From an uncultured Clostridia bacterium (lineage in GTDB: Bacteria; Bacillota; Clostridia; Christensenellales; CAG-138): a DNA stretch of 56,000 nucleotides. A program made the position numbers and the translations under genes. How positions within the stretch are numbered: position 1 is the first letter of the stretch; each line of letters starts with the position of its first letter. The stretch spans positions 1-56,000 of the forward strand of contig CALVLD010000013.1 of assembly GCA_944336475.1 (NCBI GenBank), read 5' to 3'. A model generated the notes under the pieces. It searched no databases. It worked only from the letters and a program-made list of their open reading frames with translations, and was not told the DNA's origin. Of this stretch, positions 9,023 through 18,960 are shown piece after piece.

Positions 9023-10185
9023 CCTATCACCATGAGCTCGGTATCCGCGATGGCCTTATCCATCATCCCGGAGAAGTCCGTGCTTGCCTCGCTCGCAATG
9101 AGGTCGGAAAGCACGGGCTTGGTAACTGGATGCTTGGGCACGAACACCGTGCAGCAGTCCTCATAGGGGAGTATGCTTGTTTCAAAGGTGCCTATGTTCC
9201 TGGCCATAGCGGTGATGTCCTCCTTATCAAAGCCTATCAGCGGACGGAACACGGGCATGGACACGGCATTATCGGTAACCACGAGGGACTCAAGCGTCTG
9301 GCTTGCCACTTGACCGAGCGATTCGCCGGTTATGAGCGCCATTGCACCCTCTGATGCGGCTATCCTCTCCGCTATCTTCATCATAAGGCGGCGCATGAGT
9401 ATGGTCGTCTCCTTTGGGGGGCACTTCTCGTATATGGTCATCTGTATGTCGGTAAATGGCACGAGGAAGAGCCGTATCTCGCCTGCATAGCATGAAACGA
9501 GGCGTGTCAGCTCAACCACCTTATCCCTTGCACGTTCGCTCGTGTAGGGGTAGGAGTAAAAGTGTACAGCGATGAGAGAAAGCCCACGTTTTGCCATCAT
9601 GTAACCTGCAACGGGGCTGTCTATACCACCGGAGAGAAGCAAAGCCGCGCGGCCCGCCGTGCCCGTGGGCATACCCTTTGAGCCGGGTATCTCTGTGCAG
9701 TAGATGTATGCCCTATCACGGATCTCGACGCAGAGCTTTATCTCCGGCTTGTGCAGATCGACGTGCAGAGATGGGAACCTCTCGAGCATCTCATGCCCCA
9801 GCTCTCTGCCGATACCCTCGCTGTTTATAAAGTAGGTCTTGTCCGAGCGCCGTGCAAACACCTTAAAGCTGTGCTCCTGCCCGTCGACAACGAGCTTATT
9901 CATAAGCTCCGCAGCGTGCCGCACCACATTGTCCCATGCCTTATCGGCGGCAACGGCGGGGCTTATAGAATGTATGCCGAACACACGGCTCAGTCTGTCG
10001 CAGGCTGCGGAAAGATCGCTCTCGCCTATGCCCGTGACGATCATGCGCCCCGTGCCCCTTGTTATCTTCCCACCGAGCGAACCCAACGCGCGGCGGATAT
10101 TGTCCACAAGCGCACGCTCAAAATATGGGCGGTTCAGCCCCTTCAGGTGTATCTCTCCGTAACGTACAAGCAGTACCCACTCCAT
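9019..10185 (-). CDS. thiI: tRNA 4-thiouridine synthetase ThiI
   Basis: A 388-residue enzyme that adenylates U8 of tRNA and inserts sulfur, and supplies sulfur for thiazole in some bacteria. Domains: an N-terminal ferredoxin-like domain, THUMP (about residues 55-160) and a PP-loop pyrophosphatase domain with SGGIDS at about 185-190. There is no C-terminal rhodanese domain, as in most Firmicutes. The ATG at 10185 is favoured: GGAGG lies 5 bases upstream. The upstream neighbour is a cysteine desulfurase, matching the NifZ-ThiI arrangement of Bacillus in which the desulfurase hands sulfur directly to ThiI. Confidence 0.95.
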   Translation of the reverse strand: MEWVLLVRYGEIHLKGLNRPYFERALVDNIRRALGSLGGKITRGTGRMIVTGIGESDLSAACDRLSRVFGIHSISPAVAADKAWDNVVRHAAELMNKLVVDGQEHSFKVFARRSDKTYFINSEGIGRELGHEMLERFPSLHVDLHKPEIKLCVEIRDRAYIYCTEIPGSKGMPTGTAGRAALLLSGGIDSPVAGYMMAKRGLSLIAVHFYSYPYTSERARDKVVELTRLVSCYAGEIRLFLVPFTDIQMTIYEKCPPKETTILMRRLMMKIAERIAASEGAMALITGESLGQVASQTLESLVVTDNAVSMPVFRPLIGFDKEDITAMARNIGTFETSILPYEDCCTVFVPKHPVTKPVLSDLIASEASTDFSGMMDKAIADTELMVIG

Positions 10186-10201
10186 ATGTGCCTCCAAATG
10201 T

Positions 10202-11338
10202 TTATCTTCTTCTGAATCGGCGCAGTATCAAAAGCTGATCCTCTATTATCTGGGCCGCAGTGTCGGCCTCGGACACGGTGTTGAACGGGCAAAAGCTGAA
10301 GCGTATCGCCCCCTCCTGCCTGTCGCCGGTTATGCCCATTGCGGTCAAAATGCGATTTTTGCCCTTCTTATGTGCGGCGCAGGCGGAGCCGGTCGAAACG
10401 CAGAGCCCACGCTCTGAGAGTGCGTTCAACAGCACCTCTCCCCGAACACCGAGAAAGCTCATGTTGAGTATGTGCGCCGCACCTGCATCGGCTGCAGGCC
10501 CGTTGAGCCTAACATCCCTCAGTCTGGAGAGATTGGAATATAGCCGCATCTTTACGGCACGGGTGTTGGCATGGTATTCGGAAATATGCGCAGCATAGTC
10601 CGCTACCGCCGCATCGAGCCCCATTATTCCCGGGACGTTGGTGGTGCCGGAGCGCATGCCGCCCTCCTGACCGCCGCCCATTAGATAGGGCTTTATGCGG
10701 ACGCCGCTCTTTACATAAAGCGCACCTATCCCCTTTGGGGCATGCAGCTTGTGTCCGCTTATGGAATACATGTCGCAGGGGACTGACGGCTCCTTCATAA
10801 ACGCCTGTACACCGTCGACGTGCAGCAGTGACGAGGGGCTTTGCTTTCGCATAGCCGCATATATGGCGGCAATATCGTTTATCGAGCCAACCTCATTGTT
10901 GACGTGCATTATGCTTACAAGAAGCGTATCCGGGGTCAGCAGGCTTTTGAGCTCGTCCAAACGAACCGCACCGCTTGCATCGACGCCCACGGTCACAACG
11001 TCATACCCGCGCTCGGAGAGCGACGCTGCAGGCTCCGTTACCGAGGGATGCTCAACGGCCGAGATTATCACCCTCCCCGTGCCTCGTCTTGCGGCAAGGC
11101 TGCCAAATATGGCGGTGTTGTTGCTCTCTGTTCCGCCTGCGGTGAATATAAGCTCGGATGCCTCGACATTCATCGTATGGGCAAGTCTTCCCTTTGCGGC
11201 AAGCACATCACGATCTGCTGCAACGGCAGGGGAGTATGCCGCAGCAGGGTTAAAATAAATATCCGTCATGTATCGCCGTGCAGCCTCGGCTGAGGCTGGC
11301 AATACAGCGGTCGTTGCACTGTTATCAAAATAAATCAT
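10202..11338 (-). CDS. Cysteine desulfurase, NifS/IscS-like, likely ThiI partner
   Basis: A 378-residue PLP enzyme that converts cysteine to alanine and a protein persulfide. The start at MIYFDNSATT (11338) follows GGAGC at about 9 bases. Visible features: AGGTESNN, the PLP lysine in SISGHKLHAPKG, the RSGTTNVPGI block and the active Cys in STGSACAAHKKGK with a short loop. It ends 16 bases before thiI, and there is no iscU or other scaffold gene nearby. It is therefore probably dedicated to tRNA thiolation, like Bacillus NifZ, rather than general Fe-S assembly. Confidence 0.93.
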   Translation of the reverse strand: MIYFDNSATTAVLPASAEAARRYMTDIYFNPAAAYSPAVAADRDVLAAKGRLAHTMNVEASELIFTAGGTESNNTAIFGSLAARRGTGRVIISAVEHPSVTEPAASLSERGYDVVTVGVDASGAVRLDELKSLLTPDTLLVSIMHVNNEVGSINDIAAIYAAMRKQSPSSLLHVDGVQAFMKEPSVPCDMYSISGHKLHAPKGIGALYVKSGVRIKPYLMGGGQEGGMRSGTTNVPGIMGLDAAVADYAAHISEYHANTRAVKMRLYSNLSRLRDVRLNGPAADAGAAHILNMSFLGVRGEVLLNALSERGLCVSTGSACAAHKKGKNRILTAMGITGDRQEGAIRFSFCPFNTVSEADTAAQIIEDQLLILRRFRRR

Positions 11339-11416
11339 AGCAAAACAGCTCCGTTCGGCAAAATGGGATAACAATCCCTTACAGCATAGTATGCCGTATG
11401 CGTCCGGAAGGCGAAT

Positions 11417-14383
11417 TTACGGCTGTCCATAGGGAGGTGGATAAGCTGCATATAGCAGCTCGTACTGGTACCTCAATCTGTCGTAGTATAGCTGCATGGA
11501 TATTAGATTCTGAGCGTCAACGGCACCCTGCAAGTCCTCAACAAGCGACAACAGCATGGCTCTGTCCGTTTCGCCCAGGGTCTCCACCACGGCAAGATAG
11601 CTGTTGACCTCAAAAATGAGCTGCGTACACAGAGGTGTAAGTGTCTCCAATGATATCCTGCCATAATTGGAATAGCCGTGCATTGGGCAGACATTGGCAT
11701 TGCTCAGGCAGTAATAGAGATAGTGCTGCATCGGCACATCCGTAACTATGGCATTGGGGATAAGCTCAAGCAGTGTTTCGCTGTCAAGCCGTGCAAGGAT
11801 AGAATCAGTCGGGATAAGCACTCTGCATGCCTCGGAACGAGAATCTGCAGGACAGTAGGGGGAGGATACCTGACCCGAAGCGGTGCAGACCTCAAGCATG
11901 CAGTGCATATTGCAGTAATCGGAGGGTACATCCTCGACCGCACACCAGTCGGTAACAGGGGGATTGTCTGTGTCGTGCTTGCAGGCATCCGTCGCAAGAA
12001 GTCCCGATATCGGGCAGAGCGTCACCTGTGTGAGACCTATATCCACCGGTGAAGCATCTATTATGGGGCGATCACTCAAACCCTCGTGTATCGCCGACAT
12101 GAACGCCTGCCATAGCGGTGCGGCTGAGTTGCCGCCCGTGCTGCCGGAGGCCAGCTTTTGTGAGTAAAGGTCATGCCCTATCCAAAGCGAAGCGGTGTAG
12201 TAGCCGGTAAAGCCTGCAAAGTAGACGCTAGTGTAGTCATTGTTTGTGCCGGTCTTGCCAGCAACGGTCATGCCCTCTATCTGAGCCCTTGTACCCGTAC
12301 CGCTCTCAACGACATCCTCCATCATGTCAACGAGCATATAGGCGGTCGTCCTCTTATAGACCCTGTGCGTGTCACGGAGGGAGGAGGAATCGAGCACCAC
12401 ATTGCCGGCGCTGTCAATCACAAGTGTGAATGATATGGGTTCGACATACACGCCCTCATTGGCGATGGAGGCATAAGCCCCCGCCATCTCTATTGGCGTG
12501 ATGCCGGATGTGCCGAGCGCAAGCCCGGGGCCATCGACATTTATGCGGTTCTCATCTACTCCGAGGTTGGCAAGATATGCCGCACCGACCTGTGGAGTGA
12601 CGTAATCGAACAGCGTGCGTGCTGCGACCACATTAAGGGATGATGTGACTCCCCGGCGCAGCGTCTGAAGCCCTATCCAACGGGATGAGCCAATGGAGGG
12701 GTAGCCCCTTTCTCCGCCGTAGCCGTCTATGGCAAGCTCGGCGTTTAGTATCGTGGTTCCGCAGGAGAGCCCCAGATCGAGCGCAGGCCCGTATACCGAA
12801 AGAGGCTTTATGGACGAGCCCACAGGCATGGAGCTCTGATAGGCACGGTTGAGCTGCTTCTTGCGTGTGGGCAGATCTCGTCCTCCTATGACGGCACGCA
12901 GATAGCCCGTTTCATTGTCGATTATGACGGCGGATGCCTGCGGTTGGATTATCTCCATGGTGGTGCCGTCGGAATTAGTTGTGACATGCACGCCGGCAGA
13001 CGGGTTCTGAAGCTCCGGATAATTTTCCCAATTGGTGATGATATCCTGTACGGTGTTCTGCACATCGGGATCGACCGTAAGATAAATGTGGTAGCCGCCT
13101 GTACGCAGCTCGTTTTCAAGCGCAGTACGATTGGAGCGAGTGTCCTCCAGACCCCTCTGTTCCAGTAAATGTGTTATCACATCGTATATGCCGTACTCAA
13201 CGAAGTAGGGCATATCGTACAGTTGCTTCTTTTCACTGACCTCGATTATATAGACGGTGTCGACAAGCGCCGCCTCATACTGCTCACGGGTGATACACCC
13301 TGCGTCATACATTGCGGCAAGCACCGTGTCGGTGCGGTCGTTGGTGACGTCCATCTTGTTCGTGCCATCCTCATAGAAGCGGGAGTATGTGTTTGCCCGC
13401 GGGTTGGTGTAGTATGGTTTTTGCACCATGCCGGCAAGCATGGCGCACTCACGGATGGTAAGCTGGCTCAGTTCCTTGCCGAAGTAGTCCTTTGCCGCCG
13501 CCGCAAAGCCGTAGTTGGACTCCCCAAGGTATACATCGTTCATGTATGCTTCGAGTATCTCGTCCTTGTCAATGGCCTGCTCAAGCTCATAGGCAAGATA
13601 TGCCTCCTGTATCTTGCGCTTATAGCTCTGCTCATTGGAGAGCACCTTGTTCTTGATGAGCTGCTGGGTGATCGTTGACCCGCCATGGGTGTTGGCATTG
13701 CGGAGCGTGTTAATAATTGCCGAGAACAGGCGCTTAAAGTCCACGCCGTTGTGCTTGTAAAAGCGGACGTCCTCGACCGATATGAGTGCGTTTTTAAGCA
13801 TGTCGGGGATATCCTCGATATCTACCCAGTCACGGTACTCCATGCCGGCAAATGTCGTGATGAGCTCGCCGTTCATATCGTAGATGTAGCTCGTCCTGTC
13901 GCTCATCGTAAGCTGTGAAAGATCAAGATCGGGAGAGGTATCGACATAAGCCTTTGCAATGCCGAAAACAAGTCCAACTCCCGCAAAACCTACAAGGACG
14001 ACTGCAAGAGCAAGCACCTTAAGCGTACCAAACAGCACGCTGAGCACAAACGGACGGGGATACCTGCGCTCTTTCAGAACGGAGCCGTCATTCCCACCGC
14101 CGTCATTTGGTGCGCCCGCTGCGTCGGCCTTTGCCGGTGAAGCCTTTTTCTTTTTGAACAGATCCTTGAATTTGGAGAATATGGAGGCAAACGGGATTTT
14201 ACTGTTGCGGGCGCTTCTCGCCTTGCGTCGTCGGTCACGCTCCGCTTCGACGTCTGCTATTGCCTCCTCTACTGTCGCAGCGGCACGAACAGAGGACGAA
14301 TCATAACGAACGGTATCGCCGCGAACGGCACGTTCGTCCACCGGAACGCCGCTATTGTTGCTTTGATTATTATTTTCCATCAT
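11417..14383 (-). CDS. Class A penicillin-binding protein (PBP1A family)
   Basis: A 988-residue bifunctional peptidoglycan synthase. A long basic cytoplasmic N-terminus (1-110) precedes one membrane helix (about 111-146). The GT51 glycosyltransferase domain has the catalytic Glu in SVEDVRFY (about 204) and GGSTITQQL. The transpeptidase domain has SSIK (about 523-526), SLN (about 582-584) and KTGT (about 710). The C-terminal extension after about residue 770 is unusually rich in cysteine (about ten, starting at LCPISG), which suggests disulfides outside the cell. An AAAGG site lies upstream of two tandem ATG codons. The gene has its own promoter and is separated from the desulfurase by 78 bases with no clear terminator. 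Confidence 0.95.
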   Translation of the reverse strand: MMENNNQSNNSGVPVDERAVRGDTVRYDSSSVRAAATVEEAIADVEAERDRRRKARSARNSKIPFASIFSKFKDLFKKKKASPAKADAAGAPNDGGGNDGSVLKERRYPRPFVLSVLFGTLKVLALAVVLVGFAGVGLVFGIAKAYVDTSPDLDLSQLTMSDRTSYIYDMNGELITTFAGMEYRDWVDIEDIPDMLKNALISVEDVRFYKHNGVDFKRLFSAIINTLRNANTHGGSTITQQLIKNKVLSNEQSYKRKIQEAYLAYELEQAIDKDEILEAYMNDVYLGESNYGFAAAAKDYFGKELSQLTIRECAMLAGMVQKPYYTNPRANTYSRFYEDGTNKMDVTNDRTDTVLAAMYDAGCITREQYEAALVDTVYIIEVSEKKQLYDMPYFVEYGIYDVITHLLEQRGLEDTRSNRTALENELRTGGYHIYLTVDPDVQNTVQDIITNWENYPELQNPSAGVHVTTNSDGTTMEIIQPQASAVIIDNETGYLRAVIGGRDLPTRKKQLNRAYQSSMPVGSSIKPLSVYGPALDLGLSCGTTILNAELAIDGYGGERGYPSIGSSRWIGLQTLRRGVTSSLNVVAARTLFDYVTPQVGAAYLANLGVDENRINVDGPGLALGTSGITPIEMAGAYASIANEGVYVEPISFTLVIDSAGNVVLDSSSLRDTHRVYKRTTAYMLVDMMEDVVESGTGTRAQIEGMTVAGKTGTNNDYTSVYFAGFTGYYTASLWIGHDLYSQKLASGSTGGNSAAPLWQAFMSAIHEGLSDRPIIDASPVDIGLTQVTLCPISGLLATDACKHDTDNPPVTDWCAVEDVPSDYCNMHCMLEVCTASGQVSSPYCPADSRSEACRVLIPTDSILARLDSETLLELIPNAIVTDVPMQHYLYYCLSNANVCPMHGYSNYGRISLETLTPLCTQLIFEVNSYLAVVETLGETDRAMLLSLVEDLQGAVDAQNLISMQLYYDRLRYQYELLYAAYPPPYGQP

Positions 14384-14415
14384 TGCAGCCTTTCAACTCA
14401 TAATCCCCCGAGCCG

Positions 14416-14444
14416 ATTTTAACATCATGCTCTCGCATTGTCAA
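14416..14444 (-). promoter_or_regulatory. Promoter of the class A PBP gene
   Basis: On the minus strand: -35 TTGACA (14439-14444), a 17-base spacer and -10 TAAAAT (14416-14421), about 30 bases before the start codon. Confidence 0.8.
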
Positions 14445-14481
14445 TGCACGGCGGCCAAATGTAACAATTCTGCAACAATTC

Positions 14482-14510
14482 TTGAATACATGCAACCAAT
14501 GGTGTATAAT
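14482..14510 (+). promoter_or_regulatory. Promoter of sdaAB-sdaAA
   Basis: -35 TTGAAT (14482-14487), a 17-base spacer and -10 TATAAT (14505-14510). It is divergent from the PBP promoter, with 37 bases between the two -35 boxes. Confidence 0.82.
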
Positions 14511-14541
14511 TTGGGCGAGTAAATGTTCCGAGGTGAAGCGT

Positions 14542-15204
14542 ATGGAGGACTTCTCGCTTTTTGACATAATCGGCCCCCGCATGACGGGGCCTTCCAGCTC
14601 GCACACGGCGGGTGCGGTGCGCATAGGCTATGTTGCCGGCCGCATAATCGGCTCGGACATTGACGAGGTGCGCTTCACTCTCTACGGCTCGTTTGCCGAG
14701 ACGGGCAAGGGACACGGCACGGACAAGGCGCTCGTGGCAGGTATACTCGGCTTTCAGCCCGATGACGTAAGAATAAGCGACGCCCTCAAGCTCGCAAGGG
14801 AGAAGGGCATATGCGTCGACTTTGCCTATTCGGATGAGCCTGCAGAGCATCCCAACACCGTCAGGATAGACGCCGTATCCCCTACGGGGAAGAGAACCGA
14901 GGTGCTCGGCAGGTCGATAGGCGGAGGGAACATACTCATCACTGAGATAAACAACATGGAGGTCGAGCTTACGGGCGAATACCCCACCATAATCGTTCAG
15001 CACGACGATGTTCTCGGCGTTATCGCCGATGTGTCGCGGGTGCTTGCTCAGCTCGATGTAAACATCGCCTATATGCGTGTGTTCCGCCACGGCAAGGGGA
15101 GGGATGCATTCATGTGTATCGAGACGGATACCCCCGTCACCGCCGATATGCTGGAGATAATCCGCAGGCTGTGTTCCGATGTAAAGACCCTCTTTACTGT
15201 CTGA
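14542..15204 (+). CDS. sdaAB: L-serine dehydratase, iron-sulfur type, beta subunit
   Basis: A 220-residue subunit of the oxygen-sensitive [4Fe-4S] enzyme that converts L-serine to pyruvate and ammonia. The start MEDFSLFDIIGPRMTGPSSS at 14542 has GAGGTG upstream; the frame extends 20 codons further but that part lies over the promoter. The N-terminal substrate-site motif GPSSSHTAGAVRIG (about residues 16-29) is present. The C-terminal ~75 residues form an ACT domain (TIIVQHDDVLGVIADVS), as in Bacillus. The alpha subunit gene follows after 13 bases. Confidence 0.95.
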   Translation: MEDFSLFDIIGPRMTGPSSSHTAGAVRIGYVAGRIIGSDIDEVRFTLYGSFAETGKGHGTDKALVAGILGFQPDDVRISDALKLAREKGICVDFAYSDEPAEHPNTVRIDAVSPTGKRTEVLGRSIGGGNILITEINNMEVELTGEYPTIIVQHDDVLGVIADVSRVLAQLDVNIAYMRVFRHGKGRDAFMCIETDTPVTADMLEIIRRLCSDVKTLFTV

Positions 15205-15217
15205 CAAGGAGGCTTCA

Positions 15218-16120
15218 ATGGACTGGAATTTTTCAAGTGGCGCACAGCTTTTGCAGCTTTGCAGGGAGAATGATGTCCGCATATCGCAGGTGATGCTCGA
15301 GCGCGAGATCGCCAGGGGCGAGCTCACAAAGGAGCAGATCATGCAGGAGATGCAAAAAAACCTTGATGTAATGCGAGAGTCTGTTGACAAGGGCTTGAAC
15401 GAAAAGATGCGGTCGATAAGCCAGCTCACAGGGGGAGAGGCCATGCGGCTGTTTCGCTATGCCGATTTTGAACCCTTTTCCGGCACAAATACTTGCCGTG
15501 CGGCGGCCGCAGCAATGGCGGTGGTGGAGGTCAATGCCGCAATGGGCAGGATAGTCGCAGCCCCCACCGCGGGTGCAAGCGGCATACTCCCTGCCGTACT
15601 TCTTGAGAGTGCGCTTGACCGAGGCTGGTCTGACGAGCAGATAATCGACGGCCTCTTCTGTGCAGGTGCGATAGGTTTGCTCTTTGCGGAAAATGCCACA
15701 ATATCGGGCGCCGCAGGAGGCTGCCAGGCGGAGACAGGCGTTGCGGCTGCAATGGCGGCCGCTGCGATAGTCGAAATATCCGGCGGAAGCCCCGAACAGT
15801 CTCTTGATGCCGCCGCAATAGCGATCAAAAATGTAGAAGGTCTGGTCTGCGACCCCGTCGCAGGGCTTGTTGAATGTCCCTGTATAAAGCGCAATGCCAT
15901 GGGTGCGGCAAATGCGCTGCTCTGTGCGGACATGACGCTCTGCGGCATAACCAGCCTAATACCATTTGACGAGGTGGTCGCAGCCATGTATGCGGTCGGC
16001 TGCGATATGCGCCCCGAGTACAGGGAGACCTCCAAGGGTGGGCTCGCAGCGACGCCCACCGGTAAGGCAATACTCAAACACATCAGGCGAGCAAGCGGAG
16101 TCCGCAACGATGATGATTGA
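15218..16120 (+). CDS. sdaAA: L-serine dehydratase, iron-sulfur type, alpha subunit
   Basis: A 300-residue catalytic subunit carrying the [4Fe-4S] cluster that acts as a Lewis acid on the serine hydroxyl. Visible motifs: TAGASGILPAV (about 110), SGAAGGCQAETG (about 170) and DPVAGLVECPCIKRN (about 210), containing the likely cluster cysteines. AAGGAGG lies before the ATG. Only 5 bases separate its stop from the end of the convergent yunB gene, and I see no terminator hairpin between them. Confidence 0.95.
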   Translation: MDWNFSSGAQLLQLCRENDVRISQVMLEREIARGELTKEQIMQEMQKNLDVMRESVDKGLNEKMRSISQLTGGEAMRLFRYADFEPFSGTNTCRAAAAAMAVVEVNAAMGRIVAAPTAGASGILPAVLLESALDRGWSDEQIIDGLFCAGAIGLLFAENATISGAAGGCQAETGVAAAMAAAAIVEISGGSPEQSLDAAAIAIKNVEGLVCDPVAGLVECPCIKRNAMGAANALLCADMTLCGITSLIPFDEVVAAMYAVGCDMRPEYRETSKGGLAATPTGKAILKHIRRASGVRNDDD

Positions 16121-16125
16121 GCCCG

Positions 16126-16818
16126 TCAGGGCACTTCGTTTGGTATGAGGTTCAGCATATCCTCCTCACTCGCAACGTTTGTATAGACCTGGGGAACATT
16201 CCCAACGACTACGGTTTCGCATATGGGGGAGGTGCTCTCTGCATTTATGACATCCTCGGATCCTGCAAGCACAAGCCGCACGCTCACGTTCAGCCGTATC
16301 TTGATAGAGAAAAGCGACTGATTGATTCCGCATTCGGTAAGGCTTGACAGATATGCTCCTGCAACGCTCCCCTGTGGAGCAAAGCCAATGCGAATCTCAG
16401 GCCCCCTGCCAGTAAAAAAGGATATGCCGCTTATCGTACCTATGGGGATGCCGACGCCCTCCGAGCCAAGCTCCGCTATGCGTTGCTGCGCTTCCCTCAT
16501 GATTAGTGAGGAAAGCTGTGCTATGCGTGCGGTGTCGGCCATGATGATGTAAGACCCATCCGCTCTCTCCGATATGGAAAGCAGCTCTGCGCCAAAGTGT
16601 TCCTCACGCTCCAGTACGGCGAGCGTTGCATCCGTCAGCGCTGTGTTTACTATAGCGGCTGCCTTTTCCAATGCAAGCTGACGCAGGGGTTCACGCATGC
16701 TGCGCTCAAATACCGCCGCAATGATGATGATAATGACTGCCGCAGCCGCTGCTGCACAGCTGCGTCTAAGGCGCGTGCTGCCCCTGCGCCTCGGTCTGAA
16801 ATACACTTCTTTTCGCAT
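16126..16818 (-). CDS. Sporulation protein YunB family
   Basis: About 230 residues: a basic N-terminus, one membrane helix (about 18-36), then an extracellular or intermembrane domain. The pattern IPIGTISGISFFTGRGPEI, followed by ECGINQSLFSI and ICETVVVGNVPQVY, is the YunB signature (SigE-controlled in Bacillus, needed for proper spore formation). Start choice is uncertain: ATG at 16833 and at 16818 are both possible and neither has a good ribosome-binding site; I prefer 16818 because it gives the family-like MRKEVYFRPRRR start. It supports an endospore-forming host. No SigE promoter was recognised upstream. Confidence 0.85.
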   Translation of the reverse strand: MRKEVYFRPRRRGSTRLRRSCAAAAAAVIIIIIAAVFERSMREPLRQLALEKAAAIVNTALTDATLAVLEREEHFGAELLSISERADGSYIIMADTARIAQLSSLIMREAQQRIAELGSEGVGIPIGTISGISFFTGRGPEIRIGFAPQGSVAGAYLSSLTECGINQSLFSIKIRLNVSVRLVLAGSEDVINAESTSPICETVVVGNVPQVYTNVASEEDMLNLIPNEVP

Positions 16819-16874
16819 CAAACCCGTTTCCATACCGCATACTATTCAACTCACGACAAACATGTTATTACAGC

Positions 16875-16901
16875 AAAAAGGGATGTCCGTGCGGACATCC
16901 C
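16875..16901 (-). terminator. Terminator after typA
   Basis: GGGATGTCCG (16880-16889) and CGGACATCCC (16892-16901) form a 10-bp stem with a 2-base loop. On the minus strand it is followed by five T (16875-16879). Confidence 0.88.
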
Positions 16902-16929
16902 CGAAAACGAGCCGTATTTCTTGACGCCG

Positions 16930-18774
16930 TCAGCCGTCAATATCGGCATTTCCGCTCTGACGCCTGTTGAAATCCTTGATCCTCTGTTCCTTTGTAAGCA
17001 AGCGCTTGCGCATGCGGATGGACTTTGGCGTTACCTCCACCAACTCATCGTCACGGATGAACTCCAAACACTGCTCCAGGCTGAACACCACGGGCGGCAC
17101 GAGGCGCAGAGACTCATCGCTGCCGGAGGCGCGGATGTTGGTAAGATGTTTCTTCTTGCAGACGTTTATCGTGATATCCTCATTGCGGGAGCACTCACCC
17201 ACTATCTGACCCTCATACACAGGCACGCCTGCTCCAATAAACATCCTGCCCCTGTCCTGCGTGTTGAACAGGCCATAGGCATTGGAATCGCCTGTCTCGG
17301 AGGCTATAAGGGAGCCCGTATCACGCTCCTCAATGGGGCCTGCATACGGCGCATAGCCCTTGAATATGTGGCTCATAACGCCGTTGCCACGGGTATTTGT
17401 CAAGAGCTCGCTGCGATAGCCCATGAGCCCCCTTGCAGGCACATCGAATATCAGGCGAACGCCGCCGTTATTCTCGTTTATCATGCTTACGAGCACGGCC
17501 TTGCGGCGGCCGAGCCCCTCCATGACCGCACCCATGTACTCCTGAGGCACATCCACGGTAAGCTCCTCCATTGGCTCGGTGAGCCTGCCTTCATCATCAT
17601 GCTTCATTATGACTTTGGGACGTGATACTGCAAACTCAAAATCCTGACGGCGCATTGTCTCTATGAGTATCGAGAGATGCAGCTCCCCCCTGCCGCTGAC
17701 CTTGAATGCCTCGGGGGAGTCGGTGTCCTCCACACGCATGGCAACATTGGTCTGCACCTCTTTATAGAGTCGCTCACGCAAATTGCGGGAGGTAACATAC
17801 TTGCCCTCCCTGCCTGCAAACGGACTGGTGTTGACCATGAAATACATGCTCACGGTAGGCTCATCGATGTGGACAAAGGGCAGTGCCTCAACGTCGACGG
17901 GATCGCATATGGTCTCACCTATGGAGAGCCTGGGTATGCCTGCGACCGCCACTATGTCGCCTGCCGCAACGGAGTCTGCCTCCATGCGCCTGAGTCCGCT
18001 GAAGCGGTACAGGCGGGAGAGCTTTGCCTCCCTCTGCCCGTCCCTGCCGGAGGCGCATACCGCAACCGTCCGGTTTCTGTGTGCAACGCCCCTCTCCACA
18101 CGACCGATACCTATCCTGCCGACGTAATCGTCGTAGTCGATCGCAGATACAAGTATTTGCAGGGGGCCATTCTCGTCTCCAGCAGGCGCTGGAACCGCAG
18201 AGATGATGGTATCGAAAAGCGGCTGCATATCGGAGGACATCTCATACGGGTCAAGTCCGGATATACCGTCCCGTGCAGAGGCATAGACTATCGGGAAATC
18301 AAGCTGATCTTCCGCTGCGCCAAGCTCGATGAACAGTGAGAGCGTCTCATCTGCAACCTCAAACGGGCGAGCGCCGGGACGATCTACCTTGTTGATGACC
18401 ACCACAGGCACCTTATTGAGCTCCAAAGCCTTGCGAAGCACAAAACGAGTCTGGGGCATGCACCCCTCGAATGCATCAACAAGGAGCAGCACGCCGTCCA
18501 CCATCTTGAGTATGCGCTCCACCTCACCGCCGAAGTCCGCATGGCCCGGGGTATCGACAATGTTTATGCGATAGCCCTTATAGGACACCGCTGTATTCTT
18601 CGAAAGTATGGTTATCCCTCGCTCACGCTCAATGTCGTTGCTGTCCATTACGCGCTCCTGAACCACCTCGTTGTCACGGAACACGCCGCTCTGCCGCAGA
18701 AGCTGATCCACGAGCGTGGTCTTGCCGTGGTCAACATGAGCGATAATGGCTATGTTTCTAATGCTGTCGTTCAT
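16930..18774 (-). CDS. typA: Translational GTPase TypA/BipA
   Basis: A 614-residue EF-G-like GTPase that binds ribosomes and aids 50S assembly and stress adaptation. G motifs: AHVDHGKTT (12-20), RERGITI (switch I region), [21 protein letters not shown]. Length and the C-terminal TypA-specific domain ([16 protein letters not shown] onward) fit the family. RBS GAGGTG precedes the ATG. It is a single-gene unit with its own promoter and a strong terminator. Confidence 0.96.
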   Translation of the reverse strand: MNDSIRNIAIIAHVDHGKTTLVDQLLRQSGVFRDNEVVQERVMDSNDIERERGITILSKNTAVSYKGYRINIVDTPGHADFGGEVERILKMVDGVLLLVDAFEGCMPQTRFVLRKALELNKVPVVVINKVDRPGARPFEVADETLSLFIELGAAEDQLDFPIVYASARDGISGLDPYEMSSDMQPLFDTIISAVPAPAGDENGPLQILVSAIDYDDYVGRIGIGRVERGVAHRNRTVAVCASGRDGQREAKLSRLYRFSGLRRMEADSVAAGDIVAVAGIPRLSIGETICDPVDVEALPFVHIDEPTVSMYFMVNTSPFAGREGKYVTSRNLRERLYKEVQTNVAMRVEDTDSPEAFKVSGRGELHLSILIETMRRQDFEFAVSRPKVIMKHDDEGRLTEPMEELTVDVPQEYMGAVMEGLGRRKAVLVSMINENNGGVRLIFDVPARGLMGYRSELLTNTRGNGVMSHIFKGYAPYAGPIEERDTGSLIASETGDSNAYGLFNTQDRGRMFIGAGVPVYEGQIVGECSRNEDITINVCKKKHLTNIRASGSDESLRLVPPVVFSLEQCLEFIRDDELVEVTPKSIRMRKRLLTKEQRIKDFNRRQSGNADIDG

Positions 18775-18807
18775 AAACGCACCTCTTTTCTGATTTTACA
18801 AAGGCAT

Positions 18808-18836
18808 ATTCTAAAACCGCAAACTCCGTTTTTCAA
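18808..18836 (-). promoter_or_regulatory. Promoter of typA
   Basis: On the minus strand: -35 TTGAAA (18831-18836), a 17-base spacer and -10 TAGAAT (18808-18813). Confidence 0.72.
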
Positions 18837-18960
18837 TAGACGGAGGCGATTTTTCAACAGTATATTTCATATGCTCGTCCGTGTGGGACGGCTGGGCCAA
18901 TCACGGCGATGAAGGCCGATGAATACTCTATAAACAGCATGACAGCCGGAGGAAACAGCT

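Noticed and set aside
16597..17625. 342-residue open frame opposite typA and yunB
   Set aside because: It spans two well-supported genes and the typA terminator.
18775..18960. Fur box or promoter upstream of feoA
   Set aside because: I looked for a Fur-like palindrome and a -35/-10 pair on the plus strand and found none that I would defend.
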